DNA of 64,000 nt from NCBI GenBank assembly GCA_951213105.1, contig OX578138.1:96625114-96689113 (forward strand). Direction: 5' to 3'. Every line of letters begins with the position of its first letter. Position 1 is the stretch's first letter. A program made the translations under genes and the position numbers. This DNA comes from Amaurobius ferox (lineage: Eukaryota; Arthropoda; Arachnida; Araneae; Amaurobiidae). Under the pieces are notes generated by a model. That model was not told the origin of the DNA. It saw nothing but the letters and a program-made list of their open reading frames with translations, and ran no database searches. Shown here piece by piece: positions 13,050-25,055 of this stretch.

Positions 13050-13785
13050 TAATGAGGGCAGCACATGACTTTCCTTATATAATGCAATGAATTTACTCCT
13101 TTAATGATGAACAATTGATGAAAAGATCCATGTCAACATTAACAACATGTGTAACATTAAATTATACATTTGGCGCGGTAAATTGTACATCCGAATCACA
13201 ACATATACAACTATTTCGTACCCAATTAACTTATATTCTACGCAACTTTAAATTAACAATCAATATTGATAGCATCCTCAGTACGCAATATAGTCCCTAT
13301 ATTTAAATATTTTAATAAAAAATTTGTCAATTAGGCGCCATTTTCATTAACTTGGAGTCGTTTTTGCAATTCTGACGATATTTTCGTCAAAGTGGGCCAA
13401 ATATTGCCAAGTTGGGGATATTTAAAAGAGCATTTCTTATACAATAAAAGAAGCTCATCATATGAAGGAATCAAAAATTTGCAAATTATTGCATCCTATT
13501 TGGCGTCATTTTTATCAATTTGGCAACATTTAAAAAAGTACCCATGTTGGCGATCTGCGTCAAAATTTGTCTCCAGAATTTACAGATGGGGTGTTACAGA
13601 TGGAATGTTACAGATGGAGTCTTATGGTAAACTCTTATATTCTTTACAAAATATTGAATGTTAATCAATTAGTTGTCATTTTTATCAATTTGGCGACATT
13701 TTCATCAATTTGGCGACATTATCAATATGGTTAAATTTCAAAAACTCGCCAAGTTGGCGATATTCCGCCAAACTCATAGCTAAAA
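13050..13785 (-). repeat. Family F2 repeat, diverged partial copy
   Basis: It begins with GGGCAGCACATGACTTTCC and ATAATGCAATGAATTTACT (the F2 3' end in reverse) and continues with repeated TTTGGCGACATT words. Its middle resembles the copy at 60066-61797 more than the others. It abuts the mariner relic at about 13785. The open frames inside it (13115-13306, 13392-13664) show no protein motif. Confidence 0.55.
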
Positions 13786-14668
13786 TTTCATCAATCATTA
13801 AGGTCGGAAAGTCAAAAGTCATACATAGCAAGATCAGGAGAATATATGGTGGATGTTCTATCACTTTGATACTTTTTGTTCAAGAAATTCGACAGTCATT
13901 CTTAATAATAGGAACAAGAATAAGAAGATGAATTGTCATGGTGAAGAATGAGTTCCCTAGCATTCACTTCCTGAAGAATTTCTGGACGATACTTAGGGGT
14001 GTACCAATTAGCTGTAACTGTCTTCTGTCCCTCTAGCTTTATGGTTCTGACCTAACCTGTACTTCTGAAGAACACGGCATACATTACCTTTTTCATTACT
14101 CGTTGTCTTTTCACAATCGTTGATTTGGGGTCATCTTCAAAGACCCATATTTACTTTCTTGACGTGTTGGTACGTTAAAAAACGGTATGAACGTTTCATA
14201 GCCAGCTATGATTTTAGAAATAACGCGGTGTCCACCATCATTATGTAATTTGAGGGTTTCTTTACTGATTCTGACACGCTCCGATTTTTGGTGTTCTGTC
14301 AAATTATGGGGGACCTAACGACAAACTAATTTTTTTATATGCAGTTCTTCATGAATAAATGTATGTATAGCTGCGGATTCAATGTTAAGTTCCGTCTATT
14401 GGTAGGTACAGCGATTATCATCGAATAACATTTTTTCGAATGGCCGACATATTTTCTGCGACTGAAGCTTACAAAGGCCTTACTGTGTGTTTTTCATCCA
14501 GGAGAGAATCTAGACTTCTTCGAAACTCTGTAAACCATCTGAATACAATGGCATGAGATGAAGCATCATTTCCATATGCTAACTGTAGACGTTCCATTCT
14601 TCTTGATTTAGCTCCACTTTAAAATCATAGAAAATTATAGCTCGATAATGTGCTCACGTCAACTCCAT
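13785..14668 (-). pseudogene. Decayed mariner transposase
   Basis: Translating the minus strand from an ATG at 14668 gives a degenerate but recognisable mariner (Tc1/mariner superfamily, DD34D type) transposase, which cuts and pastes its element at TA sites. Visible in order are: a start with AHYRAIIFYDF; an N-terminal helix-turn-helix region; the linker pattern followed by LTEHQKSERVRISKETLK; a remnant of the first catalytic block, GYETFIPFF, where mariners have GDE; the second catalytic block LHHDNSSS at about 13935-13960; and HPPY...SPDLAMYDF at about 13815-13850, which covers the last acidic residue. Stops and frameshifts lie throughout, and the first stop comes four codons after the ATG. 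The family is clear; the flanking TIRs were not found. It is certainly inactive. Confidence 0.85.
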
Positions 14669-14819
14669 TTTCTTTTCTTTCAGAATTTATTCTACGATAG
14701 CTGAATTGTAATTGTTGCCACAAATTATCGTCTGCGGACATAAAAAGCATTCAAATTTAAATATCCGACCAATATTTTTTTCTAGCGTATATCGTCTGCC
14801 CCTGTCTAAAAAATTTTAG

Positions 14820-15096
14820 TATGACCCTCGTATATTGATTCGATTTCATATTTTAAATAAATGTGTTTAAAAAGGGGATCAGGATGTTTTATCTTTCAGA
14901 TCTGCCTGCGAAGATAATTTTGCATAGCGAGAACAGAGATTCCTTAACTTCTTTTAGGAAGCATTAATTTAAATATTTTAATAGAATGATTTCAAAAACA
15001 ATGTTATTTACTCGTAGAATAACTAAAGGAATTTGCATTTGATATTGGATTTTAAGCTTCATTATAATATATATTCCGTACGAAGAATGCTTCTAG
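14820..15096 (+). mobile_element. Helitron-like element, 3' fragment
   Basis: This is the reverse complement match of the 3' part of the element at 19181-21004: shared CAGGATGTTTTAT, CAGATCTGCC.G.GAAGATAAT and GAGAACAGA. It ends ATTCCGTACGAAGAATGCTTCTAG followed by T, with a possible small hairpin just inside the end. The 5' half is missing next to the mariner relic. Confidence 0.55.
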
Positions 15097-16512
15097 TTTT
15101 ATATAGCCGAGAAAAACGTACAGAAACATTTTCTTAGTACTTATTTTTTTGGGATAAGTGTTTCATTTATTTAATTTCTAAGTTACATATTGTGCAATTT
15201 TCATACTAATCGATTAGCAGTGACTTCACTAGTTATCGCATAGTTTTTCTCTTATTAACATCGTGAAGTCAACAAAATGCTTCTCTCGATTAAGTTCAAT
15301 TTATTTATATTTGTTTAAAGTTTTCAAAATTTGACGTTATTTCTTAAAATCTGCTATTTTGTATATAGACAAAATGCGTTTCTCATTCCGACATCGACAA
15401 GAATGTTCTAATCTGAAATTTCATCGCAATGAAAAGGTTAAAATAGAAATCATACTCTTGCTGCAAAAAACTTCAAGTACCCAGTCTTTATATAAACATA
15501 ATTTATAAGGCGTCATTTTATGAGATTTAAGATTTTTTCTTAAATCAACGAATTCAGTTTAAATCAACGAACTTTAAAATGGAAGGATGATTGATTGTCA
15601 CCTTGCATTCAAGACGTTTCATCGGGAATAAACCCTAGAAGATATTGTGTTCGAATTTTATATTTTATATTTAAATATTCATTCCGATAATAAATGCCTG
15701 TATTACGCTTTGTAAAAATATACTTATTTTTTTTTCTTTTGGGAAAACTTTTGGAACAAAACAAGCAAGTTTCATGAATATATATACTAATGTAAAAAGT
15801 ATTCCACAAGAATTTTTTTTATAGCAACTGGTTTAAATTTTCCGATCTGGAGCTACAAAAGTACTAAACGTTGGCGGCAAGATTGTGTAGCAAGAAAAAA
15901 TTTCCTGCTTATCTCTAAACTAAATAATAAACGATTTTGTTTCAAGACTGGGTCATAAAGTTTAAAAAGAATTACAAGTTTATCCTAACTGTAGACTATT
16001 GCAGTACCTCAGTACCTCAATGGGTAAAAACGACAACTGGTAAGACGGAGATCTGTGACTCGAATTTGATTTTGATACCAATCCTTCCCATTGACGAGCA
16101 ATTTTGTCCTGCAAGTTACGTACAGAGGATTACTGACATCTCTAAAAATACAGAGTTTCGACTTTTTTTCAAAAATTCTATGATTTATGACGGCCATTTT
16201 CAATTTATTGGTGATACGAAGAACAGTGTGTTTTGTCTTCTAAAAAGTAAAAATGCTCGGAATAAAACTAGGTCTATCGTGACTCCAGGGACTAATTAAA
16301 GCAGGGACATGTGGAACATTTTCCCTGGATCCACGTATCAAGCAAACCCCAAATTAAACAATTACAACGTCAATGAATTAACAAGTGACTTCTTTAAAAA
16401 GTTATGTCATTGGAACAGGTGTTTTAAATGAAAAAAATCGTGTTAGGGATTGCGGCGACAAAGATAAACATTAACGCTCATAATTAGGAAATTGCAAAAA
16501 ACCAGGAAAAAC
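15097..16512. other. Mostly unassigned; one 120-codon open frame
   Basis: The frame at 15937-16299 (+) stays open for about 120 codons, opens on TTG and has no upstream ATG. Its only methionine after the first codon is deep inside, so it is not a plausible complete gene. Its predicted product has no motif I recognise. An AG acceptor-like TTTTGTTTCAAG precedes it, so an isolated exon is possible but unsupported. The rest of the stretch shows nothing. Confidence 0.25.
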
Positions 16513-16515
16513 GTG

Positions 16516-16623
16516 GTCGTGAATCTTATATATTCGTACATTGCTATCGTTGTCGTGAATCGTATATATTCGTACATTGCTATAGTGGTCGTGAATCGTA
16601 TATATTCGTACATTGCTATCGTC
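16516..16623. repeat. 36-bp tandem repeat, three copies
   Basis: The GTCGTGAATCGTATATATTC unit starts at 16516, 16552 and 16588. Because 36 is a multiple of three, frames on both strands stay open through it, which creates false small open frames. The unit contains the inverted pair GAAT...ATTC around TATATA. Confidence 0.9.
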
Positions 16624-17500
16624 ATCATAAAACCCACCATCACATCTATGCATGAATTCTTAAACATAATCATTAATTAAAATACTACGCATTAAATTCC
16701 AAATTTTTAACTTTCAAAATAAATATTATTTATTCCTACCTATTATTATTATGATTAAAATTACATTAATTTTATCAAACGCTTAAGGAGGAGAAAAGCA
16801 CAGTGTGGAGGAGAAAGCACAGTTGGTCGTTTGAATCTTATTCCAAAGATTAACAATTGACATAATATATACGAAGATTGGTACAAACCTCTGTATTTCG
16901 GCCTGTTGCTCAGCATGGCTGGAATTTTTGCCTGTTCTTTTTCTGACATTTGTAGTCATCTTTGTCTTTTTCTAAAACATTTTAATATTTAAAAAAGTAA
17001 CTCACTACACTGCTTGAAAACACGACTTTCTGAACTTTTGCATCATCATTCTGTATAATCACGACGCTCTCTCCTCGCTTTTGGATAATCATTTTACTTA
17101 TGAACCACACTGCTTGAATTGTTATGACAATATCTACGTTGAATTTTTCTCTTTCTGGTCACATCATTTGACCTAAGGTCCAGATACGCCCTCCTTGCTC
17201 TCATTGGAGGTTGCGCAGTGCGATGTCATATCTTCGCTTCATTGGCTCCTTGAATGAAGCTTGGTTTAAGTCTTGTCCCTAGGAGATCTGTGCCCCATCC
17301 ACGCCTGCAATCTGCAATTCGTGTGATGTAAATTTATTGGAGGCATGGCCTTCCGAACGAAGATTGTCATAAAACGGTGCCTAAAAATATGAACTTTGTT
17401 TCTGTGTAAACATCTAACTGCATAATTGCCTCCTGGTCTCATAGGGATGTATTAAAGACTGTACCAATTCAAGATCTAGAGTATGTTAGCTTCTTAGCAA
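16624..17500. other. No gene recognised; GC-richer patch at 17160-17350
   Basis: The patch at about 17160-17350 is less AT-rich than its surroundings and carries ATTGG words (CCAAT on the minus strand). I see no open frame or known repeat, and a promoter call would be speculation. Confidence 0.3.
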
Positions 17501-17649
17501 TGATGATAAAATTACCATACATTTAAATTCCATAAAAATTATATAAAAACTTCATTTTTACACCTTTCCTAGAATGATGATAAAATTGCCATTAATTTAA
17601 ATTCCATAAAAATTAAATAAAAACTTCATTTTCATGCCTTTCCTAGAAT
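17501..17649. repeat. 74-bp direct tandem duplication
   Basis: TGATGATAAAATT.CCAT, AATTTAAATTCCATAAAAAT and CCTTTCCTAGAATG occur twice, offset by 74 bp (17501 and 17575), with few differences. Confidence 0.85.
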
Positions 17650-17965
17650 GGAATTATGTATTTGAAAGAATGGTTTTGTTCATTTCATATATTTTGAGAG
17701 GCGATGGGAGAGCCTGGAAGAATATTTGCTAATTTGGGAATGACTCTTCTTTTCTTCGCAAACACATGGTAATATTCTTGCACATACTGGAGAGGAGCGC
17801 AGTGTGCAGTCACGTTCAGGAAACGCAGATAAAGGCAGCAATGTTGCACTATGATTTGGATGGGAACAAACACGTTACTTTCTATTGGCTACAACTGTAT
17901 TTCAAAAGAACGGTATTTTCTTTGAGTTAGCATCAGTTTTTCAATAACTACTTATGTGTTCGAAT

Positions 17966-17970
17966 ATATA

Positions 17971-18026
<56 letters not shown>

Positions 18027-18052
18027 TATATTATATTATATATATATATATA
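17966..18052. repeat. TA-rich microsatellite
   Basis: Almost pure alternating TA with a few TTATATTA breaks. It is self-complementary and could extrude as a hairpin. Confidence 0.95.
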
Positions 18053-18462
18053 ATTGAAAATTTTTAATTTACTTGTATTATACGAGTATATACCAGAGAT
18101 AGATCATTTCTTGAAATGTTCTGTATATCACAAATGGAAATAAGATGGTCTTAAGTGATTACTTGATATCAATAGTGACTATACTATAAGCTTGGGAAGA
18201 CGATAAAGGAAGACGACACTATAAGACAGGGAAGACGACACTATACGACGACGGACTTGGGAAGACGACACTATAAGACAAACATTATAAATAAAACATT
18301 ATAAATAAAACAGGTACTAAATTGGTATTTGGTATAAAGTATCCCTTTTTCCCTGTTGTATATATAAATCAAGGAATTGAAAAAGAATGACATGTGGTAA
18401 TGATTGGTTAATACAGTCCATTAACTACACTCTTAGGTTAAATTCTTATTTGTGCTATAAAT

Positions 18463-18691
<229 letters not shown>

Positions 18692-19674
18692 CAGATTATG
18701 CAGAAGTGCGTGTAAAGGATATAAATTATAAAATGTGTAAGAATCACGCTTCCCTCAGTGTTCATGAATCCCATTGATGGTAATAATGAGACTGATTCTT
18801 ATTTGTCTATCTTTCTTTGATATGCTACTGTATAGTACTAGTGTGTTGTTTTTTTGCATGGTTCATCTTTTGAGTATTGGGATAACACTTAAGAAACCCT
18901 TATTTATCTACGTACCAGAGAGAGAAAAATGTACATTGTGAACGTAAAATATAGTGCATAGAATGCACACTCTATTATTACTTTGTTTCATATTGCTAAT
19001 ATCTTAACTGTGTGTAATTTATCAATTACATTTCACAGGTTTTTGTATACGTTGCACAAATATCATGTTACATATAGCGTTCAGTATTATCCGCGGTTTC
19101 ATGCAGACATGGTGTAACTTGAACCAGAGCACTACTGTATATGATAAATGATTGTAATGTTTTTTCTCTTTTATTATTTACTAGCAGCATACCAGTTCTT
19201 CAGAGTATATAGTATAAAGAAACTTATAATTCGCAAGCATGTGCAAATTTGGTTAAAATATTAAATTTATTGGACCTAAAGAGAAGTTTAAGAATATCTG
19301 TTCTCACTATGAAACATTATCTTCACGGGCAGATCTGAAGAATAAAACATCCTGGCTCCTTTTGTAAGCAAATTTACAAAAAAAAAAGGAATTGAATCAA
19401 TATATGCAAAATGATAACATTAAATGTGTATAGGACTCGCACTACTTATATAAGCGAATATTAGAAGATATAACCCGTATTAGTACATAAGAAGATTACC
19501 CATATTACAATACGAGTCTCAAAAATCTTTGCCAAAATAAAAGAGATGACATAATTGAAAATATCAATAACCCCCGTAATATTTATACCAGAAGGTCGTA
19601 ATTGATTTCAATATATGCCAATATATATCAAAACATATGCCAATATATCTGTACTACTTATATTCTCGTAGATT

Positions 19675-19687
19675 AGAAGATATACCC
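19675..19687 (+). repeat. Target-site duplication of the 5S-headed SINE (left copy)
   Basis: AGAAGATATACCC is repeated exactly at 20081-20093, on the far side of the SINE. Confidence 0.9.
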
Positions 19688-20080
19688 GTTGTTGTTGTTG
19701 AGACCTAGACCGTTTGACCTACCAGAAAGGTGTAAGGTAACCGTTTGAACGGCCGGGAAATGCTACCCAATTTAGACCGGAACCCAGTGGGGGAGGCATT
19801 CACAAGGACCGTACCATCCTTCTCCTACCACCAACCTTTCGGAAGGACTTTCGGACCCATATGTTTAACGTGATCATACTCCGCATGAACACGGCGGCAG
19901 TTGTGGCAGCGTGCAAATCCAGCGCGCAAACCGCCGGGCTACCGCGCCCGAAATGTGCCAACAGTACGCGGTGTTCTCAGGTGGTCACCCACCCAAGTAC
20001 TAACCGCGCCCGATGCTACTTGACATCGGTGATCTAATGACAACCGGTATTTACAGCACGGTAGGGCCGTTGGCTCTAGA
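19688..20080 (-). mobile_element. 5S rRNA/tRNA chimeric SINE, copy 1
   Basis: Read on the minus strand from about 20076. A 5S rRNA-like head of roughly 120 nt (GCCAACGGCC start; GATCACCGA; box C-like GTTAGTACTTGGGTGGGTGA; ACACCGCGT end) is followed by CATTTC and a tRNA-like piece, GCGCGGTAGCCCGGCGGTTT. A central domain (GCCGCCGTGTTCATGCGGAG ... CTTCCGAAAGGTTGGTGGTA) leads to a 3' tail ending GGTCTAGGTCTCAACAACAA. An exact 13-bp target duplication brackets it, which shows retroposition through an RNA. It is inserted inside a Helitron-like element, so it is younger than that element. Non-coding; needs a LINE partner. Confidence 0.92.
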
Positions 20081-21399
20081 AGAAGATATACCCCTGTATA
20101 TGTAGAAGATTACTCGTACAAGGTACAGTATATGAGTTTAAATAATTTTGTCATAATAAAACAATGGCATAATAACTTGAAAATATCAATAATCCCTGAA
20201 TTAATAATACCAGAAAATATCAAATACTAACGTTTAAATCTGAAGACCGTAATTGATATTATCTAGTCAAAAGTGCTATAAGAAAAATCAAATCGTTCTT
20301 TTCTAAAATACTTTTATATCCACTAACTTATTACTTAAATCGAAAAAATAATAATTAAAATTAACAGACAGATTTAATTTAATTGCGCTTCTGAGCAACA
20401 TGATATAAGATAGAATCTTCCTCATAAACTGCGAAATTAAATAACCATTTTGATTCATTTATACTTTTGTTCAGTAAAAGCTTGTGAAAAGTAAACCATG
20501 GAGATAGATTTCCCATTTAAATCATTTTTCAAACAATTCATGTTTTCTGAAAGTGACTAATTAGCGCAAAAAATATCTCATCAAACTAAAAAATAAAGTG
20601 TTAATTCACTTTCAAACGATTTTCAAGCTTTTTCTTTGGATAAACCACGAAGTTAGAGAGTAGAATTCCTAGGAAAAAGTTTCGTTTTTCATTAATATCT
20701 CGACAACCCCTAGTCTTAGATACTCGAAACTTGGGCTAAATTTATGGTGGGCTATTTTAAGGCTATCCACAAAATTTCTTTAAATTCGTTTCAGCCGTTC
20801 TCCCATGATGATGAGACAAACTAAAATTTTGTGTTTACTAATATCTCGAGAATCACTGATCGTAGAAACTCCAAACATTGACTAAATTCTAAATGGGACT
20901 ATTTTCAGGCTACCCTTAAAATTTGATCAAATTCGGTTTCTCCCGTGATGACGGGACAAACCGACAGACAGACAGACAGATTTTCAATTATATATATATA
21001 TAGATAAAGTTTATAATCATGATTTTAGATAATTATTACAATATTAATTATTACAATAAAATAGTCAAAACATGATGTGGAAGAAATTCAAATATAAGGC
21101 AGATGTGTTCTTATATAACAAATATACAAATTATTGTAAGTTTAAAGAAACACATGAAAATACATGGTTAAAAGCCGTCTGGTATCAGAGAAAATACATT
21201 CCGTGGGGTCCCCAATGAAGTGTTAAAACATATGAAAACGTTGAAAATAAGACAATTACAGTTTTCGGAGATGAAATATTTTCTTACATACCGCAATTAA
21301 AATATTATTGCGTTATTTTTATGCTTACATTTGAAAAGGGTTTAGTAAGTTCATTACAGTTTATTAATATACATAATATAATAAAATTTACTAATTTTT

Positions 21400-21720
21400 A
21401 TAATTATATACTCCCTAGTAGAAGTCCAATATTGGAACAATGTTGGCAGACAATATTGGAAATATTGGATCAATATGAAAAAGTGAATATTTTGACAGAA
21501 TTGGCACAATGACAGATTAAAATATTGGGATAATATTACACCAATAGTGGCGTTTCATTGTGATATTTCCAATTTAATACAATATTGGCGTAATAGTGTA
21601 ATGAAAATATATAGCCAGTATTGGAGGCCAATGTAATCCTGATATTTGCCCAATATTGGGATTACATTGGAAATATTTTCAATATAATGCCAAGATATAC
21701 AGTATTATTTCACTATTGGA
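21400..21720. repeat. Cluster of CAATATTGG palindromes
   Basis: The word CAATATTGG or close variants (AATATTGGA, CCAATATTGG, CAATGTTGG) occurs a dozen or so times on both strands in about 300 bp. TAGTAGAAGTCCAATATTGG near the left and CACTATTGGACCACTA near the right could be remnants of inverted ends. No coding. Confidence 0.6.
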
Positions 21721-21961
21721 CCACTAATAAATCCTACAAGGTTCGTTTATTAAAGTTTATTAAGCTTGAGTTCATTAAAGTTTTATTATGTGTGTAGGTG
21801 TCACACACACACACACACACACACAATTAATATGACCACAGGCTATTTCCTCCGTATTGGGTCGTGAATATGTACTGGCTGTTTATTTCTAAATTAGAAG
21901 TAGAAATTTATTCACAAATGTATATATGTTAATAACCTCAACAGTTATGTTTATCTTTCAC

Positions 21962-22430
21962 CCACACGAAACCAACTAGTGTTTGAGTTTAGGATAATCC
22001 ACTGCTTTGTGTCGTATTCCACAAACTATTCTTTTAATCCTCTGTGGCGGTATACTTTATAAAGGTATGCACAATTCTATATTTTGCTAGGAATTTCCGA
22101 GTTTCAAAAGAGCCTTACGCCCCATGTTTATTAAAATCCTTGCTTCCGAATCCCAAGAAAATTATTAATATAATTTCCTAAAATGCGTTTGGGGAGAATT
22201 CCCGGAATCACGCCGAACGTGTGACCAAAAATACCGACGGAACTGGATATTTGTACGATATATATATATATGAATCGAGAGAAATTTCAATTTTATGAAA
22301 TGAAAATTACTTTTCGTGGTATTTGAATAAAAAATTCTGTCATTCAAAATTTTCTGACACAATGTGTTGTAATTTATAGAGCTGTTGAGGGAATAGTGCA
22401 ACATCTAGACTTGTCTTTTGCATTTGTTAC
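21962..22430 (+). repeat. Dispersed repeat shared with 25543-25990
   Basis: GTTTGAGTTTAGGATAATCCA..GCTTTG, TTTTAATC.TCTGT and later TCCGGAAT.. words occur in the same order in both places, with about 3.6 kb between them and considerable divergence. Class unknown. Confidence 0.5.
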
Positions 22431-22654
22431 TTGCAATTTCTGTAAAAATATTCTATAATATTATTTTTATTTACAGGAAATTTCAGAAAATCGTTTGGAA
22501 TTGAAATGTGTGTGTGCGTGTGTCAGTTATCATTGTACAAAACAATCAGACCCAAACAAATCAATTTCCTAAAAAATATAAAATCTTATTCAATTTTGTT
22601 CATTTGCATCCATAGAAATTTAAGAATATCACATTGGCAAAGTACTGCATTTTG

Positions 22655-22835
22655 AGGTTAGTTAGTTGCATTTTTGTGTAAGGTCATTAGTTGCATTTTT
22701 ATATAAGTAATTTAGTTGCATTTTTGGTAAGTTAATTAGCTGCATTTTGGGATAGTATATAGTATATATATACTATATATATATATAGTATAGAGTTAAT
22801 TAGTTGCATTTTTTAATAAGTCAATTAGACCCATT
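22655..22835. repeat. About 25-bp tandem repeat with a TATACTATA insert
   Basis: TTAGTTGCATTTTT-type units separated by TAAG recur six times. Between the fourth and fifth lies a self-complementary block of ATAGTATA/TATACTAT words. Confidence 0.8.
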
Positions 22836-23464
22836 TTTGTGGAGTCCTCGTCCGAAGTCTACTTTTATAGGAGTTTTTGCCGCATAGCTTATGCAATTTC
22901 AATCCGTCAACTCTTATGACCGACCACTGTACAGCAATAAGCTGAACATTACCCAATACTTTTTTTTCAAACTTGGTTGACTTTTATAGCAGCTCATTGT
23001 TGTTAATGTATAGTTCCATTTGAGAAATGTTACTCATATATGTTTTACGACCACCTTCTTCAACAAACTCGGCCCGCAAAACATGTATCATTACTTTTTT
23101 TATCCAACCTTTTTTATCCAACCTGAATTTATGGGTGTTATCGTTAAACATTGAATATCGATAAGTAAGGGGAGCTATTTTTTCCGATCATGTTCACCAA
23201 CAAATTCGACCTGAAAAATAGTAATTTACACCATACATACCAATTTTTAAAAGTATGTTCGGTTTCATAGGAATTACAGTCTTACAAATTATATCAGTAA
23301 AAGGAGTGTAGCATGCACAATAGACATAATACACAGCCCGCCTATAAGGACAAATTTCGAAAGACACTCCAATTGTAGATACCAGTATCCATGGACCGGT
23401 TTCGTGATTATTTTGTGCTCGTCAACACAGAAGAACCGATATGTTCAATGGCAGAGGGAAACTT
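22836..23464. other. No gene recognised
   Basis: No open frame of note and no repeat match were found. Composition is slightly less AT-rich than its neighbours. Confidence 0.35.
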
Positions 23465-23859
23465 CCCTCACAGCAAAGATCGTCACATGTGTGACAGTGG
23501 CGTTGTAGTCACGTGACACCTGGGTCACAATGTGACATCATATTTGTGACTTCTATGCGACGTTACTTTTAATAACTTTGTAATTTTATTGTGACATAAT
23601 TCTGTGACGTTTCCATAATTTAATTAACACGTAACAATGTGACATTACAATGTAACAATGTGACATTACAATGGCAATTACAATGTGACGTCACAAACAA
23701 GTTAATATGCGACGCCACAAACAACCATGAAAATGACCAAAATGACTTCGCTGTGACCTCAATATGACATTGCCGAGGCGTACTGCGACTTCCTGTGACG
23801 TCCCAAAGTCACAGTGTGACGTAAATCTTACGTCACTGTGGGAAAAAATGCTGTTAGGG
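23465..23859. mobile_element. TIR element (MITE-like) rich in TGACGT motifs, copy 1
   Basis: The ends are CCCTCACAGCAAAGATCGTC and ATGCTGTTAGGG, giving an inverted CCCTnACAGCA. The interior is built from GTGAC/GTCAC words, including TGACGTCA and a subterminal palindrome, GTGACGTAAATCTTACGTCAC-like, near the right end. The copy at 43916-44281 has the same order in the opposite orientation. No coding capacity, so non-autonomous. Confidence 0.85.
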
Positions 23860-24130
23860 TTGTTATAAACCGAAATTTTTGCTAACTACTTTGAGAACTG
23901 ACAATTTCAGTCTTTCCACGTAGCCGGTATAAAATGTATTTAAAATTTAGCATACGCCACACGAAGCTGCAAAGGAAACATTTAAGAACACTAAACCCGC
24001 TTATAAGGGGCGTTCCTAAAATTCAGAAAACCTTCTCATGGCAGGTAATTTATTTCTCCCTCCCGCTATTCATTCAACTGCTCCATACTCTCGAGTGAAC
24101 TGGATGGTCTTGGTTCTCAGATAATTTATT

Positions 24131-25055
24131 ACTTTCCTTATATAGATAATGTATATGGAAAGTATTTCGAAAAGTCGAACATTCGAATTCGAGTTTTCGA
24201 CGGGAGAGCACGTTTCAAGCATCCCTGATCACGAATCAAACATTTTTGAAGTAATTTCTGTGTGTGTGTGCGTGTGTCAGTGAGACTGTGGAGACGATAA
24301 CTGACGAACGAATGGACTGATTCGAAAGAAATTTGGTACACAAATCACAATCCGTAAACACTGGAATCCTATTGTTTTTATACGCAATCGAATATTCAGA
24401 ACCCCCTAAATTTTCGAATGAAATTTTGAAAAAATCGTCAAAAAATCAAAACCGCTAATAAAGTTACGCAAATAGATATTTCTTTTGTAATTTTTCATTA
24501 GAAAACGATTGACATAAATTTTGGAATGCTAACATGAATCGTTCTCGATATATTGTACATTTTTCAAAAAAATATATAAAAAAGTCATATAAAATAAAAA
24601 AAAATTCCTATTGAGAAACATGTTCACTTTTCATATATAATACCATGCGATAAATTGGGTGACATCATTCTCGTGGATCTAACTCGTTCCATTTACGAGA
24701 AAAGATACTTTGAGTAATACTTTTGTATTTGAACGCCAATAGTCATTTATCCGCTGTAAGAATAATTTATTTCTCCATCCATACCATCCATAGCGCTTGG
24801 CGAGATTTTGACGACAAATTTAGCGGAAGTGATGTCGCCAACTTGGCGACATTTTTAAATGTTGCCAAATTAATGAAAATCTCGCCAAATGGATAAAAAT
24901 GACGCTAAATTAATGAAAATGACGACTAATTCAAGAAAATTCAATATCTTTGAAAGAATATAAGTATCTAAGAATAACATTTTCTTAACTGTAAAAGTAG
25001 AAAATTTATTGCATTATATAAGGAAAGTCATGTGTTGCCCATATCAGATTTTTTC
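24131..25055 (+). repeat. Family F2 repeat, full-length copy
   Basis: It starts ACTTTCCTTATATAGATAATG and ends CATTATATAAGGAAAGT (the inverted form of the start) plus CATGTGTTGCCCATATCAG and a T run. Between them are the CGAGTTTTCGACGGGAG block, a TG tract, an AAACGATTGACATAAATTTT block and the palindrome GTCGCCAACTTGGCGAC at 24834-24850. About 0.92 kb; no coding. Confidence 0.9.

Larger units (their letters stand above)
19181..21004 (-). mobile_element. Helitron-like element, full length, carrying a SINE
   Basis: On the minus strand it starts A|TCTATATATATATAATTG with AAAATCTGTCTG, contains two tandem copies of the 'CATCATGGGAGAACGGCTG' block, and ends GGTATGCTGCTAG|T. Flanking bases are A (19180) and T (21005) on the plus strand, as expected for A|T insertion. 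Without the inserted 5S-headed SINE (19688-20080) it would be about 1.42 kb. No helicase or Rep frame was seen. Confidence 0.7.
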
